A stretch of 64,000 bases of DNA from Paraburkholderia guartelaensis (GTDB taxonomy: Bacteria; Pseudomonadota; Gammaproteobacteria; Burkholderiales; Burkholderiaceae): contig NZ_SMOD01000008.1 in assembly GCF_004353905.1 (NCBI RefSeq), forward strand, positions 62,001 through 126,000, given 5' to 3'. The notes under the pieces are model-generated. The model saw only the letters and a program-made list of their open reading frames with translations, was not told the origin of the DNA and made no database searches. Of this stretch, positions 1 through 8,543 are shown one piece after another. Positions within the stretch are counted from its first letter, which is position 1. Each line of letters begins with the position of its first letter. The position numbers and the translations under genes were made by a program.

Positions 1-266
1 TTTCAGAGAACGACGCGGCCATGACGAAGATGATGGCCGGGATGGCGGCGAAGCCCACGGGCGACATCGACCGCGATTTCGTCGCAACGATGATCCCGCA
101 CCACCAGGGCGCGATCGACATGGCCATGGCGGAACTGCGGCATGGACACAACGAACAGCTGCGCAGGATCGCTCAGGAGATCGTGGTCGAGCAACAGCAA
201 GAGATCGTGGCCATGCGTCTCGCGGTGCATGACTCGAATACCGTGCCGGCGCCGATGTCCCATTGA
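1..266 (+). CDS. DUF305 family protein, C-terminal part (5' end outside window)
   Basis: The frame is open from base 3 and ends at TGA 264-266, so the start lies upstream of the window. The visible part carries the DUF305 signature: a Met-rich stretch followed by FVATMIPHHQGAIDMAMAEL and a Glu/Gln-rich end. DUF305 proteins are small, usually secreted, four-helix proteins of unclear role, often found near copper or metal resistance genes; the paired His and Met residues suggest metal binding, which is inference. The YVTN propeller gene follows after 40 bases in the same direction and is probably co-transcribed. The ATG at 21 is internal and not the real start. Confidence 0.85.
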   Translation, partial: SENDAAMTKMMAGMAAKPTGDIDRDFVATMIPHHQGAIDMAMAELRHGHNEQLRRIAQEIVVEQQQEIVAMRLAVHDSNTVPAPMSH

Positions 267-306
267 CCCACCGACCCACTCGCATTACGACGCAGGAGAC
301 AATGTC

Positions 307-1779
307 ATGAAATACAACTCCATGCTTGGCGCGGCCCTGACCGCCGCTGCGCTTGCCGCCGCAACGCTCGCGGAGGCGGGGCAGGTCCCTGGCTCGCTAT
401 CGGCCGCCGATATTCCGGTGAGCCATCGGGACCGCGTTTATTCGTCTGATCAGTTTTCGAACACCGTCTCGATCATCGATCCCGCAGCCAATCGTCTGGT
501 CGGTGTCATCCGCCTCGGGGAACCGACTCCGGCCAACTTCAGCCCGCTCTATCACGGTCAGTTGCTCGTGCACGGTATGGGCTTTTCTCCCGATCACCGC
601 ACACTGGCCATTGTCTCCATCGGCTCGAACTCGGTGACCTTCATCGATACGCAAACCAATGCGGTCAAGCACGTGACCTATGTGGGCCGCTCGCCGCACG
701 AAGCCTTCTTCACGCCCGACGGCAACGAGGTGTGGGTGACCGTGCGCGGCGAGAATTACGTCGATGTGCTCGACGCCAAGTCCTTCGAAGAGAAGACGCG
801 CATTACCGTGCCGGCTGGGCCAGGCATGCAGATCTTCTCGCCGGATGGAAAGTACGGGTATATCTGTTCGTCCTTCAACCCGGAAACCGATGTCGTTTCG
901 GTAGCCGATCACAAGATCGTGGCCCGGGTCACGCAGGCGAGTCCGTTCTGTCCGAACATTGCGGCGACGCCTGATGGCCGGCAGGTCTGGTTCACGCTCA
1001 AGGATGTGGGCAAGACGCAGGTGTTCGATGCGCGCCCGCCGTTTGCGCTGCTCAAAACGATCGATACGGGGCCGATCACCAATCATGTGAACATCGTGCA
1101 GAACGCCAACGGCATGTTTGCGTACGTGACGGTGGGCGGCCTGAATCAGATCAAGGTGTTCCGTACCGACGATTTCTCGCAGGTGGCGACGATTGCGGTC
1201 GGCAGCCTGCCGCACGGCATCTGGCCGTCTGGCGACGGCACGCGTGTCTACGTGGGCCTCGAAAACGGCGATGCGATGACGGCAATCGACACGCTGACCA
1301 ACAAGGTCATCGCCACGGTGCCCGTCGGCCAGGCGCCGCAAGCCGTGGCGTATGTGCCCGACGCCGTGCCCGATGGCGATGGCACGGCCAACACGCAGCC
1401 GCTCGGCGCAGCAGGCGAGGCGACGCACGTCACGCTGATGCCGGTGGGCGGCGGCGCCGGCCATGGCGATGCGCCCACTTCGGTGGCGTTGTTCGATCAG
1501 GGATTGCTGCAGGTGCTGCAGGCTGCGGTGACGGGATTGCAGGCGGGCCAGCCGTACTTCCTCGGACTATCGGATCACGCCGACGGCAGCGGCCGCATCG
1601 ACGTCCTCGCGAGCTTCAAGACCAATCCGGCCGGCTCGGCGATCGTCAACACGCTGGGTCAGATTCGACAGGTCGTGACGCCTGGCACGCCGGGCATGCC
1701 CGATCGCCGAAGATATCTCGTGATCGCACCGAGCGTGGGCGGCGCGCCTGGGCCCGCCGTGCAGGTGCAAGCCTTGTGA
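307..1779 (+). CDS. secreted YVTN-type beta-propeller protein
   Basis: This is a 490-residue protein. ATG 307 was chosen over an in-frame upstream ATG because it has GGAG just before it and opens directly into a signal peptide (basic start, Ala-rich core, likely cut after LAEA near residue 24). Residues about 35-360 carry repeated blades such as DQFSNTVSIIDPAANRLVGV, TNAVKHVTYVGRSPHEAFFTPDG and TNKVIATVPVGQAPQAVAYVP, typical of YVTN/lactonase-like propellers. The last ~120 residues are a separate beta-rich region. The substrate is unknown; family members act as periplasmic binding or scaffold proteins. It directly follows the DUF305 gene, a pairing that suggests a shared periplasmic role. Confidence 0.85.
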   Translation: MKYNSMLGAALTAAALAAATLAEAGQVPGSLSAADIPVSHRDRVYSSDQFSNTVSIIDPAANRLVGVIRLGEPTPANFSPLYHGQLLVHGMGFSPDHRTLAIVSIGSNSVTFIDTQTNAVKHVTYVGRSPHEAFFTPDGNEVWVTVRGENYVDVLDAKSFEEKTRITVPAGPGMQIFSPDGKYGYICSSFNPETDVVSVADHKIVARVTQASPFCPNIAATPDGRQVWFTLKDVGKTQVFDARPPFALLKTIDTGPITNHVNIVQNANGMFAYVTVGGLNQIKVFRTDDFSQVATIAVGSLPHGIWPSGDGTRVYVGLENGDAMTAIDTLTNKVIATVPVGQAPQAVAYVPDAVPDGDGTANTQPLGAAGEATHVTLMPVGGGAGHGDAPTSVALFDQGLLQVLQAAVTGLQAGQPYFLGLSDHADGSGRIDVLASFKTNPAGSAIVNTLGQIRQVVTPGTPGMPDRRRYLVIAPSVGGAPGPAVQVQAL

Positions 1780-1943
1780 ATGTCCCGGGCATCGCGCCGG
1801 TCATTTCGAAATCCTTAGTAAAAGTCCCGGGTCTCGTGAGCGGCAGTGTCTGTTTGCCCACGTAACGAGCCGCCAGACGCTTGACGCCGGTTTCTGTGGG
1901 AAGCTAACTAACGATGATCGACACCCGAAAGCGAGGTGAAGAA

Positions 1944-2336
1944 ATGACAGCTTCCCGCAATCTGGCTAACAGGCGACTTGCGGTACTTCTCCTGATCCTG
2001 CTGGCGCATGGCACGGCCAGCGCTGCCGGCGATCGTGCGGCGCCCACGGTCTCACCCCGCTTCGAGCCGAGCGAACTTTCGACAGACTGTATCGACCGGG
2101 AGTATCGCGGGAAAAACGCCAAACTCGGACTCGACTACACCGACCTGATCAACAACTGCGGCGCGTCGGTGATCATCACGTGGCAGTCGTTCAACAACGG
2201 CGCGCCGCAAACGGAAGGCGGGGGAATGGGCCAATCGGAATGCATACCGCCCGGCGGCTCCATCACCACCGCAGCGCGCGAGCGGCTCGGCACGGCGAGC
2301 GAGAACCTGCCCGTTAGCGTCGTGACCTGCCAGTGA
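1944..2336 (+). CDS. small secreted four-cysteine protein, unknown function
   Basis: A 130-residue protein starting at ATG 1944, preceded by a strong GAGGTGAAGAA ribosome site; an earlier in-frame ATG at 1914 lacks one. Residues 1-26 form a signal peptide (RRLAVLLLILLAHGTASA). The mature part has exactly four cysteines (TDCID, NNCGAS, SECIPP and the C-terminal VTCQ), which fits two disulfides in the periplasm or outside the cell. I do not recognise the family. It stands alone, with a 164-base gap before it and a convergent CHAD gene 16 bases after it. Confidence 0.75.
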   Translation: MTASRNLANRRLAVLLLILLAHGTASAAGDRAAPTVSPRFEPSELSTDCIDREYRGKNAKLGLDYTDLINNCGASVIITWQSFNNGAPQTEGGGMGQSECIPPGGSITTAARERLGTASENLPVSVVTCQ

Positions 2337-2352
2337 TGGCCGCGGAGCCGGT

Positions 2353-3264
2353 TCAATCGGAAATGGCTCTCACCCTCCGCGAGGCGACATCTATTCGCTG
2401 GCACTTCTTTTCTTCCAGCCACTGCAACGACTTCTCGACGACGTCGGCAGGCACCTCGTCGAATGTCGTGTTGCGGATCAAGGTCTCGCTCGCGGCAATG
2501 TCGTTGAACTCCCCCAGCGTCTTTTGCACGGAGGTCAGTTCCTTGATGGTGCGATCGTGGTCGCCCTTGATGACGGGTTGAAAAAACTCGAGCAGATAGC
2601 GCAGCTTTTTGCCGGCCTTGCGCACGTCATGGAGGTTTTCCTCGTGGCCAGCCTCGCTTCGCGCGGCGCGCCTGCTGCGTTTTCGAAGCGTGCGCTGCGC
2701 CATACGGACTCGTTGCTTCGCAAACGCGCGGATTGGAAGATCATTGCAACGCGACTGCAGCGTGGTTTGCGCGCGAAGCACGGTGTCGTTCAGAAATGCT
2801 TCGACGGCTTCGCTCTGGATCATGGCCTGACTATGCGCCACCGCTTGCGCGCGCTTCTCGCGCGCGGCGGTCACGAGCAGTTCGATGGAGGCGTCTGACT
2901 TCTGCGCGGTTTCCAGGAGGTCGCCTGCGATGTCCCAGTCGCGCGTTCCGCCGGCCACGGCGGCCAGGCGCTTGAATTCTTCGCTGGCTTGCGCGGTGGC
3001 TTCCTCACCGAGCCAGGGCGAGTACGCCCAATACAATGCACGAAGCTTTCTGAAGGCCACCCGAAGCTGATGGAATGCTTCGGGGTCGACGCCTGTCGAC
3101 AGGGCTTTCGTCCTTTGCACCGCTTCGATGACCACTGGCATGGCCAATGATGAGAAGGTGCTGGCGATGGAGGTCTTGCGGGTGAGTGACGCTTCGGAGC
3201 GTCGCCGATCGATTCTGAAGCGAGTGCGCGGCCGTGGCAAAGGCCAGTCACCGTCCATATCCAT
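2353..3264 (-). CDS. CHAD domain protein (polyphosphate-binding type)
   Basis: A 303-residue protein that is almost entirely a CHAD domain: DPEAFHQLRVAFRKLRALYW (about 60-80) and NLHDVRKAGKKLRYLLEFFQ (about 205-225) are the two conserved His/Arg/Lys helices. CHAD proteins bind inorganic polyphosphate through conserved basic residues and localise to polyphosphate granules; some carry a CYTH triphosphatase domain, absent here. GAGG lies a few bases before the chosen ATG. Its neighbours include a Nudix hydrolase and an orphan pstS with a Pho box, giving this end of the window a phosphate theme (inference). Confidence 0.88.
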   Translation of the reverse strand: MDMDGDWPLPRPRTRFRIDRRRSEASLTRKTSIASTFSSLAMPVVIEAVQRTKALSTGVDPEAFHQLRVAFRKLRALYWAYSPWLGEEATAQASEEFKRLAAVAGGTRDWDIAGDLLETAQKSDASIELLVTAAREKRAQAVAHSQAMIQSEAVEAFLNDTVLRAQTTLQSRCNDLPIRAFAKQRVRMAQRTLRKRSRRAARSEAGHEENLHDVRKAGKKLRYLLEFFQPVIKGDHDRTIKELTSVQKTLGEFNDIAASETLIRNTTFDEVPADVVEKSLQWLEEKKCQRIDVASRRVRAISD

Positions 3265-3496
3265 TCAAGCCTCGAGTCTGACAAAAATAGGTTGCCCCAA
3301 ACCATACCATACGGCCGGTTGGCAACCTAATCTTCGTGACGATTTGATGAAGTGTGCAAATTCTGACAAGTTGACAGCCTTTGCGTCGCCGGCAGGTTGA
3401 CCTTCTGATTTTCTGTATTACGATGCTTACCTACGTCAGGCGTCGCTCTGCGGATGCATCGAGAAGCGCCTCCCGGGAACGAAGTGGGAGTTCGAG

Positions 3497-3865
3497 TTGA
3501 AGAAACGGGCCACCGTGATCTGTCGTAGAGGTAAGCGAATTCTCCTGGTAGCACGCAGTCAGTCGAAGTGGGCACTACCGGGTGGCATGTTAAAGCGCGG
3601 TGAGCATCTTACGCAGGCCGCGCTTCGAGAACTCAAGGAGGAGACCCGGCTCCTGGGCAAGTCGGCCAGGTATCTGTTCGACATTCGCGGCAAGCAGAAA
3701 CACCACCACGTCTTTTCCTGCGAAATACCCAGGCAGGCCAAGGCACGGCCGAGTAGCGAGATCGCCAGGTGTCGATGGGTCCACCTCGACGACATCCCGC
3801 GCCTGCTCACCAGCGGCCCAACGAACGATATCGTGCGGCTGATCAATCAGCGGCGCAGGAAGTAA
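3497..3865 (+). CDS. Nudix hydrolase
   Basis: A 122-residue single-domain Nudix protein, the usual size for MutT-like enzymes that cleave nucleoside diphosphates linked to another group. The start is TTG 3497, with GGAG six bases before it; no ATG fits. The Nudix box covers residues 30-52: Gly30, Glu36 and the catalytic RELKEE (44-49) are present, but the glycine normally found three residues later is Arg51. The chain ends in a basic NQRRRK tail. The substrate cannot be told from sequence. The gene stands alone, 230 bases from the divergent CHAD gene. Confidence 0.85.
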   Translation: MKKRATVICRRGKRILLVARSQSKWALPGGMLKRGEHLTQAALRELKEETRLLGKSARYLFDIRGKQKHHHVFSCEIPRQAKARPSSEIARCRWVHLDDIPRLLTSGPTNDIVRLINQRRRK

Positions 3866-3975
3866 CACCACACCCCTCGTGGTGAGAGATTGAACGCCCA
3901 CGGCGTTCAATCCGGATGCATCCGCCTTCCACAGGCAGATGCCCCAAGCCCATCATCACCAGCGCCTCGCGCACA

Positions 3976-4461
3976 TCACGCGTTTTCTTCGCCTTTGGCC
4001 GGACGGCCCGTCTTCACGGTTTCAAGCGCTTCGATTGCAGCGAGCAGCCGCTTCTGCGGTGCTGCTTCCAGCAGTTGAAGGCCGGCGCGCAGAAGTTCGC
4101 TCTTTCTCACCGCAACGCCAGCCTCGAGGCACTTGCGTTTGAGGAGTGCGATGCGCTGATAGTCCGTCTTGGGCATCGTGAAGCTGTCGCGCACGACTTT
4201 ATCTTTCTTCACGCGCTTGGCCTTGACCTTTTCGGCAGGAGCCGCTGCAGGTGCGGGAGCCGGTGCTTCTGCAGCGCCGTTAGCGGGTTTCGCCGTCGCT
4301 TTGGGTGCGGCCTTTTTGCGTTTGGCCTTAACCGCCGCTTCCGCTGCTGGCTCCGTTGCCGCAGCGGGCTTTGCTGCTTCGCCTTGCTCTTCCGCGGTTG
4401 CCGCGGACTTCGGGAAGTGGAACGCCTTCTTGGTGGGTTTGCGTGTGGTCGCTACAGTCAT
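3976..4461 (-). CDS. Lys/Ala-rich protein with ribbon-helix-helix-like C-terminus
   Basis: A 161-residue protein in two parts. Residues about 15-90 are low-complexity Lys/Ala/Pro, like the tails of bacterial histone H1-like proteins. Residues about 92-145 (SFTMPKTDYQRIALLKRKCL then VRKSELLRAGLQLLEAA) look like a ribbon-helix-helix fold: a short strand followed by two helices. This suggests a DNA-binding or nucleoid-associated protein; the target is unknown. The ATG has GGAG eight bases upstream on its strand, and an AT-rich repeat sits about 30 bases further up. Function is inferred from composition and helix pattern only. Confidence 0.75.
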   Translation of the reverse strand: MTVATTRKPTKKAFHFPKSAATAEEQGEAAKPAAATEPAAEAAVKAKRKKAAPKATAKPANGAAEAPAPAPAAAPAEKVKAKRVKKDKVVRDSFTMPKTDYQRIALLKRKCLEAGVAVRKSELLRAGLQLLEAAPQKRLLAAIEALETVKTGRPAKGEENA

Positions 4462-4487
4462 GTCGATCTCCGGTCTGAAAACGGTGC

Positions 4488-4509
4488 AAACAGTATAAAC
4501 AGTATATAC
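4488..4509 (-). promoter_or_regulatory. AT-rich tandem repeat at the promoter of the Lys/Ala-rich protein gene
   Basis: The 10-mer AAACAGTATA occurs twice with a 9-base period (4488-4497 and 4497-4506) and runs into the palindrome GTATATAC (4502-4509). Read on the minus strand this gives two TATACT elements, good -10 matches, 30-45 bases before the ATG at 4461. It could be a pair of -10 elements, a repressor site, or self-regulation by the encoded ribbon-helix-helix-like protein, whose family often binds short tandem repeats. The repeat is seen; its role is inference. Confidence 0.4.
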
Positions 4510-4632
4510 GGTTTAGGCCGACATTCCACACGGGCCGCGATCCATCTGCGAACGTATTCAGTGGGTCCTTGCTAACACGTCCTGTGAATGGTTACGTCAG
4601 CATCCATAAGGCCTCTTTTGCGATCGATTCCA

Positions 4633-4650
4633 GTGTCACCCAATCGTCAC
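4633..4650 (+). promoter_or_regulatory. Pho box upstream of pstS
   Basis: The 18 bases are two 7-mers, GTGTCAC and TCGTCAC, separated by CCAA. This is the 7+4+7 architecture of the PhoB box (consensus CTGTCAT, four A/T bases, CTGTCAC). A TACGTA -10-like hexamer follows seven bases later at 4657-4662, and pstS starts at 4701. The arrangement predicts PhoB activation in phosphate starvation. Confidence 0.6.
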
Positions 4651-4700
4651 ATTGCCTACGTAACGTCCAGCGCATCAATAACGATTTTAAGGAGTACGGG

Positions 4701-5726
4701 ATGAGAGTCAGTCTCTTTGCGATTGTCATTCTCGCGCTGGGCACGAGCATCGCCCAGGCTGCGGATATCACGGGCGCGGGCAGCACCTTCGCTGCGCCGA
4801 TCTACACGAAATGGGCGGACGCCTATCAAAAGTCCGGCGGCGGCAGGGTCAACTACCAGGGCATCGGCTCGTCGGGCGGCATCAAGCAGATTCAGGCCAA
4901 GACCGTCGACTTCGCGGGCTCGGATGCTCCGCTCAAGGATGACCAGCTGGCCAAGGACGGCCTGTTCCAGTTCCCGACGGTGGTTGGCGGCGTCGTGCCG
5001 GCGATCAACGTGCCGGGTATCAAGGCCGGCGAAATCACGCTGTCGGGCCCGGTGCTCGCCGACATCTACCTCGGCAAGATCAAGAAGTGGAACGATCCGG
5101 CCATTGCCGCGCTGAACCCGAAAGTCAAGCTGCCTGATCTCGACATCGCCGTGGTGCGCCGCGCCGACGGTTCGGGCACCAGCTTCATCTGGACGAACTA
5201 CCTCTCGAAGGTCAGCCCCGAGTGGAAGAGCAAGGTCGGCGAAGGCACGACCGTGAACTGGCCGACGGGTACGGGCGGCAAGGGCAACGACGGCGTCGCC
5301 GCCTTTGTGCAGCGTCTGCCGGGCGCAATCGGCTACGTCGAATGGGCGTACGCGAAGCAGAACCACATGGTCTACGCCGCGATGAAGAACGAAGCGGGCG
5401 CGGTCATTCAGCCGAGCACGGAAACGTTCAAGGCAGCGGCCGCCGGTGCGGACTGGAAGAAGTCGTTCTACCAGATCCTCACGAACGAGCCGGGCAAGGA
5501 CGCATGGCCGGTTGTCGGAGCGACTTTCGTGCTGCTGCACACGGCACAGGACAAGCCTGACCAGGGCAAGGAAACGCTCAAGTTCTTCGACTGGGCCTTC
5601 AAGAACGGCTCCTCGGCCGCCGACAGCCTCGACTACATTTCGCTGCCGGAATCGGTCGTGACCGAAATCAAGTCGCAGTGGAAGGACAAGATCAAGGACG
5701 CGAGCGGCAAGCCGATCGCGCCGTAA
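4701..5726 (+). CDS. pstS: phosphate ABC transporter substrate-binding protein PstS
   Basis: A 341-residue periplasmic phosphate-binding protein. ATG 4701 follows AAGGAG at the right spacing and starts a clear signal peptide ending IAQA (about residue 22). Phosphate-binding loops of the PstS family are visible: [18 protein letters not shown] at the mature N-terminus, [19 protein letters not shown] and [12 protein letters not shown]. It captures phosphate for the PstCAB importer. No pstC, pstA, pstB or phoU follows; the next gene is a small convergent one, so this is an orphan or second copy. The Pho box upstream supports PhoB control. Confidence 0.93.
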   Translation: MRVSLFAIVILALGTSIAQAADITGAGSTFAAPIYTKWADAYQKSGGGRVNYQGIGSSGGIKQIQAKTVDFAGSDAPLKDDQLAKDGLFQFPTVVGGVVPAINVPGIKAGEITLSGPVLADIYLGKIKKWNDPAIAALNPKVKLPDLDIAVVRRADGSGTSFIWTNYLSKVSPEWKSKVGEGTTVNWPTGTGGKGNDGVAAFVQRLPGAIGYVEWAYAKQNHMVYAAMKNEAGAVIQPSTETFKAAAAGADWKKSFYQILTNEPGKDAWPVVGATFVLLHTAQDKPDQGKETLKFFDWAFKNGSSAADSLDYISLPESVVTEIKSQWKDKIKDASGKPIAP

Positions 5727-5807
5727 TCTGCAATGGAATGCAAGCGCGCGCAATGCATGCGCGCGCTTGCATCTCCAGCCACTCAGAGCGTTCGGGGCTT
5801 CACGAGC

Positions 5808-6005
5808 CTAGTGCGCGTCCTGGCGCAAACTCCGAAGATTCTCGCGCACGCGCCGCGCGACCAGCACGCTCAGGTAATCCATGATGCGTGCGCCGTCGCT
5901 GAATGCCGCCCAGGTTTCTTCGTACATCCTGGAAACGGTCTCCATGGGAGCATGGGTCTCGGCTGCAATCGCCTTTACGAGTTCTTCTGCGGCGTGCTGG
6001 TTCAT
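5808..6005 (-). CDS. DUF3562 family small protein
   Basis: A 65-residue protein. The start at 6005 is supported by GGAGG seven bases upstream on the minus strand; a longer reading from 6080 lacks such a site. The sequence AEELVKAIAAETHAPMETV followed by ARIMDYLSVLVARRVRENLR matches what I remember of DUF3562, small helical cytoplasmic proteins frequent in Burkholderiaceae and of unknown function. It is convergent with pstS and stands 136 bases from the end of baeR. Confidence 0.7.
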   Translation of the reverse strand: MNQHAAEELVKAIAAETHAPMETVSRMYEETWAAFSDGARIMDYLSVLVARRVRENLRSLRQDAH

Positions 6006-6141
6006 CGATGCCTCCATGCGTATAGAGGGGAACGCGGGAAGGCCATTAGACTGCATCGCGCGTCCGGCGCGCCAATACATTTAGCCTATCTACCGATGCT
6101 TTTCGTTCGATGCGAATTTGTCGGTGTACAGCCTGTCAAAT

Positions 6142-6861
6142 TCATTTGCCGGCAGGCGCGATCTCCAGGCGATAACCCACACCGTAAATCGAGCGAATCA
6201 TGTCCTGCTCGGGACGAACCGACTGGATCTTGCGCCGCAGGTTCTTGACGTGCGAGTCGATCGTGCGGTCGGCCACGACACGGTGATCGTCGTATAGCGC
6301 GCGCAGAAGAAAATCGCGCGCGTAAATGCGGCCCGGGCCCGAATGCAGCAGCGCGAGCAAACGAAATTCGATGGGCGTGAGATTCAGATCCCGACCGTCC
6401 AGGCGCGCGGCGTGTTGCGCAACATCGATTGAAAACGGTGAGGCAACGGTGCCTTCGGCTTCCTGGTGCGCCCGCGCAAGCAGTTCGGCCCGGCGCAGGA
6501 TCGCCTTCACGCGCGCGACGACTTCACGCGGACTGAACGGCTTGCACACGTAGTCGTCGGCACCCAGTTCGAGCCCGAGCAAACGGTCGATTTCGTCCAC
6601 GCGCGCCGTGATGATCATCACGGGAATGGCGGAGAACGTGCGAAGTTCGCGGCACACGTCGAGGCCGCTGCGTCCGGGCAGCATCAGGTCGAGCAGCACC
6701 ATCGACGGTTGATGTTCGCGAACGTATGGCACGACCTCCCGGCCGTCCGCAAGGATCGTCGTGGCGAAATCGTCCTTCGCGAGGTAATCGGCGAGCAGAG
6801 CCGCGAGCTTGGGCTCGTCTTCGACGATGAGTATGGAAGGCCGCGTGGTCGGATCAATCAT
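6142..6861 (-). CDS. baeR: response regulator BaeR
   Basis: A 239-residue OmpR-family regulator. The receiver (about 9-125) has the acidic pair Glu14/Asp15, phospho-acceptor Asp58 in LLDLMLPGRSG, and Lys in CKPFSPREVVARV. The C-terminal winged helix (about 140-235) contains LTPIEFRLLALL and DRTIDSHVKNLRRKI. Long stretches match remembered E. coli BaeR (VEDEPKLAALLADYL, EIDRLLGLELGADDYVCKP). BaeR activates envelope-stress and multidrug efflux genes. The start overlaps the end of baeS by 8 bases, so the two are translated together and baeR is second in the operon. Confidence 0.92.
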   Translation of the reverse strand: MIDPTTRPSILIVEDEPKLAALLADYLAKDDFATTILADGREVVPYVREHQPSMVLLDLMLPGRSGLDVCRELRTFSAIPVMIITARVDEIDRLLGLELGADDYVCKPFSPREVVARVKAILRRAELLARAHQEAEGTVASPFSIDVAQHAARLDGRDLNLTPIEFRLLALLHSGPGRIYARDFLLRALYDDHRVVADRTIDSHVKNLRRKIQSVRPEQDMIRSIYGVGYRLEIAPAGK

Positions 6862-8311
6862 GATGCGTGTGTAGGCGAGGAAGTTGTACCAGGATCCGCA
6901 GCCCGCCGAGCGGGGAGCGCGACGCCTCGATGGTGCCGCCGTGCTGCTCCACGATGTGTTTGCACAATGCGAGCCCGAGACCCGCGCCGCCGCTTTGACG
7001 GCTGCGCGATGGATCGACGCGGAAGAACCGGTCGAACAGATGTGGCAGCAGCGGCGCGGGAACCGGCGGAAACGAATCTTGAACGTCGACATGGATGTCG
7101 TTGTCGTTCGACGTGACCGAGAGCCTTACGCGGCCACCGGCATTGGTGTAGCGCAGCGCGTTTTCCAGCAGGTTTTTCCAGAGCTGCGTGAGGCGATAAG
7201 GATCGCCCGAGAGTGTTGCGTGCGCGTCGTCGGGATCGAATTCCAGCGTGATTTGCTTGGCTGCGAGGCGCTCGCGGAATACGTCGCATGAAGCTTCGAC
7301 GATGGGCACGAGATCGAGCGGCACTTTCTCGAACGAGAGCTGGCCGATGTCCGCTAGCGAAAGTTCGTAGAGGTCGTCGATCAACTGGCTGAGCATCGCT
7401 ACTTCGGACTGCAAAGAAGTGATGGTCGCCGCGTCGGGCCGGCGCACGCCGTCCTCGATCGCCTCGAGTTCGCCACGCAGGACCGAAAGGGGCGTGCGCA
7501 ACTCATGCGAAATATCGGCGATAAAGTCGCGCCGGTCGCTCTCGGCTTTTTCGAGCGACGCCGCGAGCCGGTTGAAATCGCTCGCGAGCATCTGCAATTC
7601 GTCGCTGCCTTTGGCCGGCACGCGCGTGGCGTAGTCGCCGCCCGCGAGTCGATGCGTGGCCGTGACGATCCGCTTGATCGGCGTAAGCAGCGTGCGCGCG
7701 AGAATGATCGACACGGCGGCGGAGAGCAGCGCGGTAAAGCCCACGATGATCCACGTCGCCTGCATCTGGCGGTCCTTGAAGCGCTGTTCCGCCTGATTGA
7801 TGAGCGAGGCGGGTCCTGCCACTGCGACCCAGCCAACTGTTTGACCCTTGACGCGCAGCGGATGGCGTACCGCCTCGGGTGGCGGGGGCGGGCCCGCGCT
7901 CGTGACGAGCTTCATGTTCGCGTCGTAAAGCGTGTAGGGCGGGCGAAACGGTCGCGAGTGCCCGGCAATGCCGGGCGCGAAGGGACCACCCTTGCCGTCG
8001 TCGCCGCGGAAGCCGCCCGGCGCATCGGGCGGTGGACGGCCGTCGCCCGGTGGCTCGCCTGGCGGCGGGCCGCCTTCGAATGGAGGCCGGTCTTGCGTGT
8101 GCTCGCGAACGAAATCCCAGTTGCCATGCTGGACGTACGAGGCTTCCAGTTCCTGCTGGAGTGCCGCCAGTTCGCTCGCACTTTGCTCCTGCAGAAAATC
8201 CACGAAGCCGAATTCGAAGCTCGTCCGGATCGCGACGCCCATGGCCACGGCGGCAAGCACGCAAGCCGAAAGAATCGCGAGGAAGAGTTTGGAGGTGATG
8301 CTGACTTTCAT
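6854..8311 (-). CDS. baeS: sensor histidine kinase BaeS
   Basis: A 485-residue inner-membrane kinase that pairs with BaeR. ATG 8311 was chosen; an in-frame TTG at 8332 is possible and neither has a strong ribosome site. Order: first membrane helix (about 8-30), periplasmic domain to about 190, second helix, HAMP, dimerisation helix with the phosphorylated His in DFIADISHELRTPLSVLRGE, and an ATPase domain with GGAGLGLALCKHIVEQHGG. The match to remembered E. coli BaeS is close (FEFGFVDFLQEQ, YVQHGNW). Unusual is a Pro/Gly-rich insert of about 50 residues in the periplasmic domain. Known BaeS senses envelope damage and toxic compounds. Confidence 0.9.
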   Translation of the reverse strand: MKVSITSKLFLAILSACVLAAVAMGVAIRTSFEFGFVDFLQEQSASELAALQQELEASYVQHGNWDFVREHTQDRPPFEGGPPPGEPPGDGRPPPDAPGGFRGDDGKGGPFAPGIAGHSRPFRPPYTLYDANMKLVTSAGPPPPPEAVRHPLRVKGQTVGWVAVAGPASLINQAEQRFKDRQMQATWIIVGFTALLSAAVSIILARTLLTPIKRIVTATHRLAGGDYATRVPAKGSDELQMLASDFNRLAASLEKAESDRRDFIADISHELRTPLSVLRGELEAIEDGVRRPDAATITSLQSEVAMLSQLIDDLYELSLADIGQLSFEKVPLDLVPIVEASCDVFRERLAAKQITLEFDPDDAHATLSGDPYRLTQLWKNLLENALRYTNAGGRVRLSVTSNDNDIHVDVQDSFPPVPAPLLPHLFDRFFRVDPSRSRQSGGAGLGLALCKHIVEQHGGTIEASRSPLGGLRILVQLPRLHTHHD

Positions 8312-8543
8312 GAAGGGTTCAGCAGGGAGCAATAAGGGTGAGTGCGCATTTATTCGGCACTATTTTCGCCCGAAGCGTACCGTAAGGTGTACGTGGCCCG
8401 TCCGAATCCACATTTTCTCCAGATTTCCCTTCTTTTTCCTGCACCGTTGTTCCGTATGATCCGCTGCAGATCGAAGCGCATCCATGCGTTCGTGCGCGGG
8501 ATCCGTATGGAATGACGTGCATCTCAGAGGAAGGGACAGATCG

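Noticed and set aside
4633..4650. A second Pho box near the CHAD or Nudix genes
   Set aside because: I looked between 3265 and 3496 and found no 7+4+7 element, so the phosphate link for those genes rests on position only.
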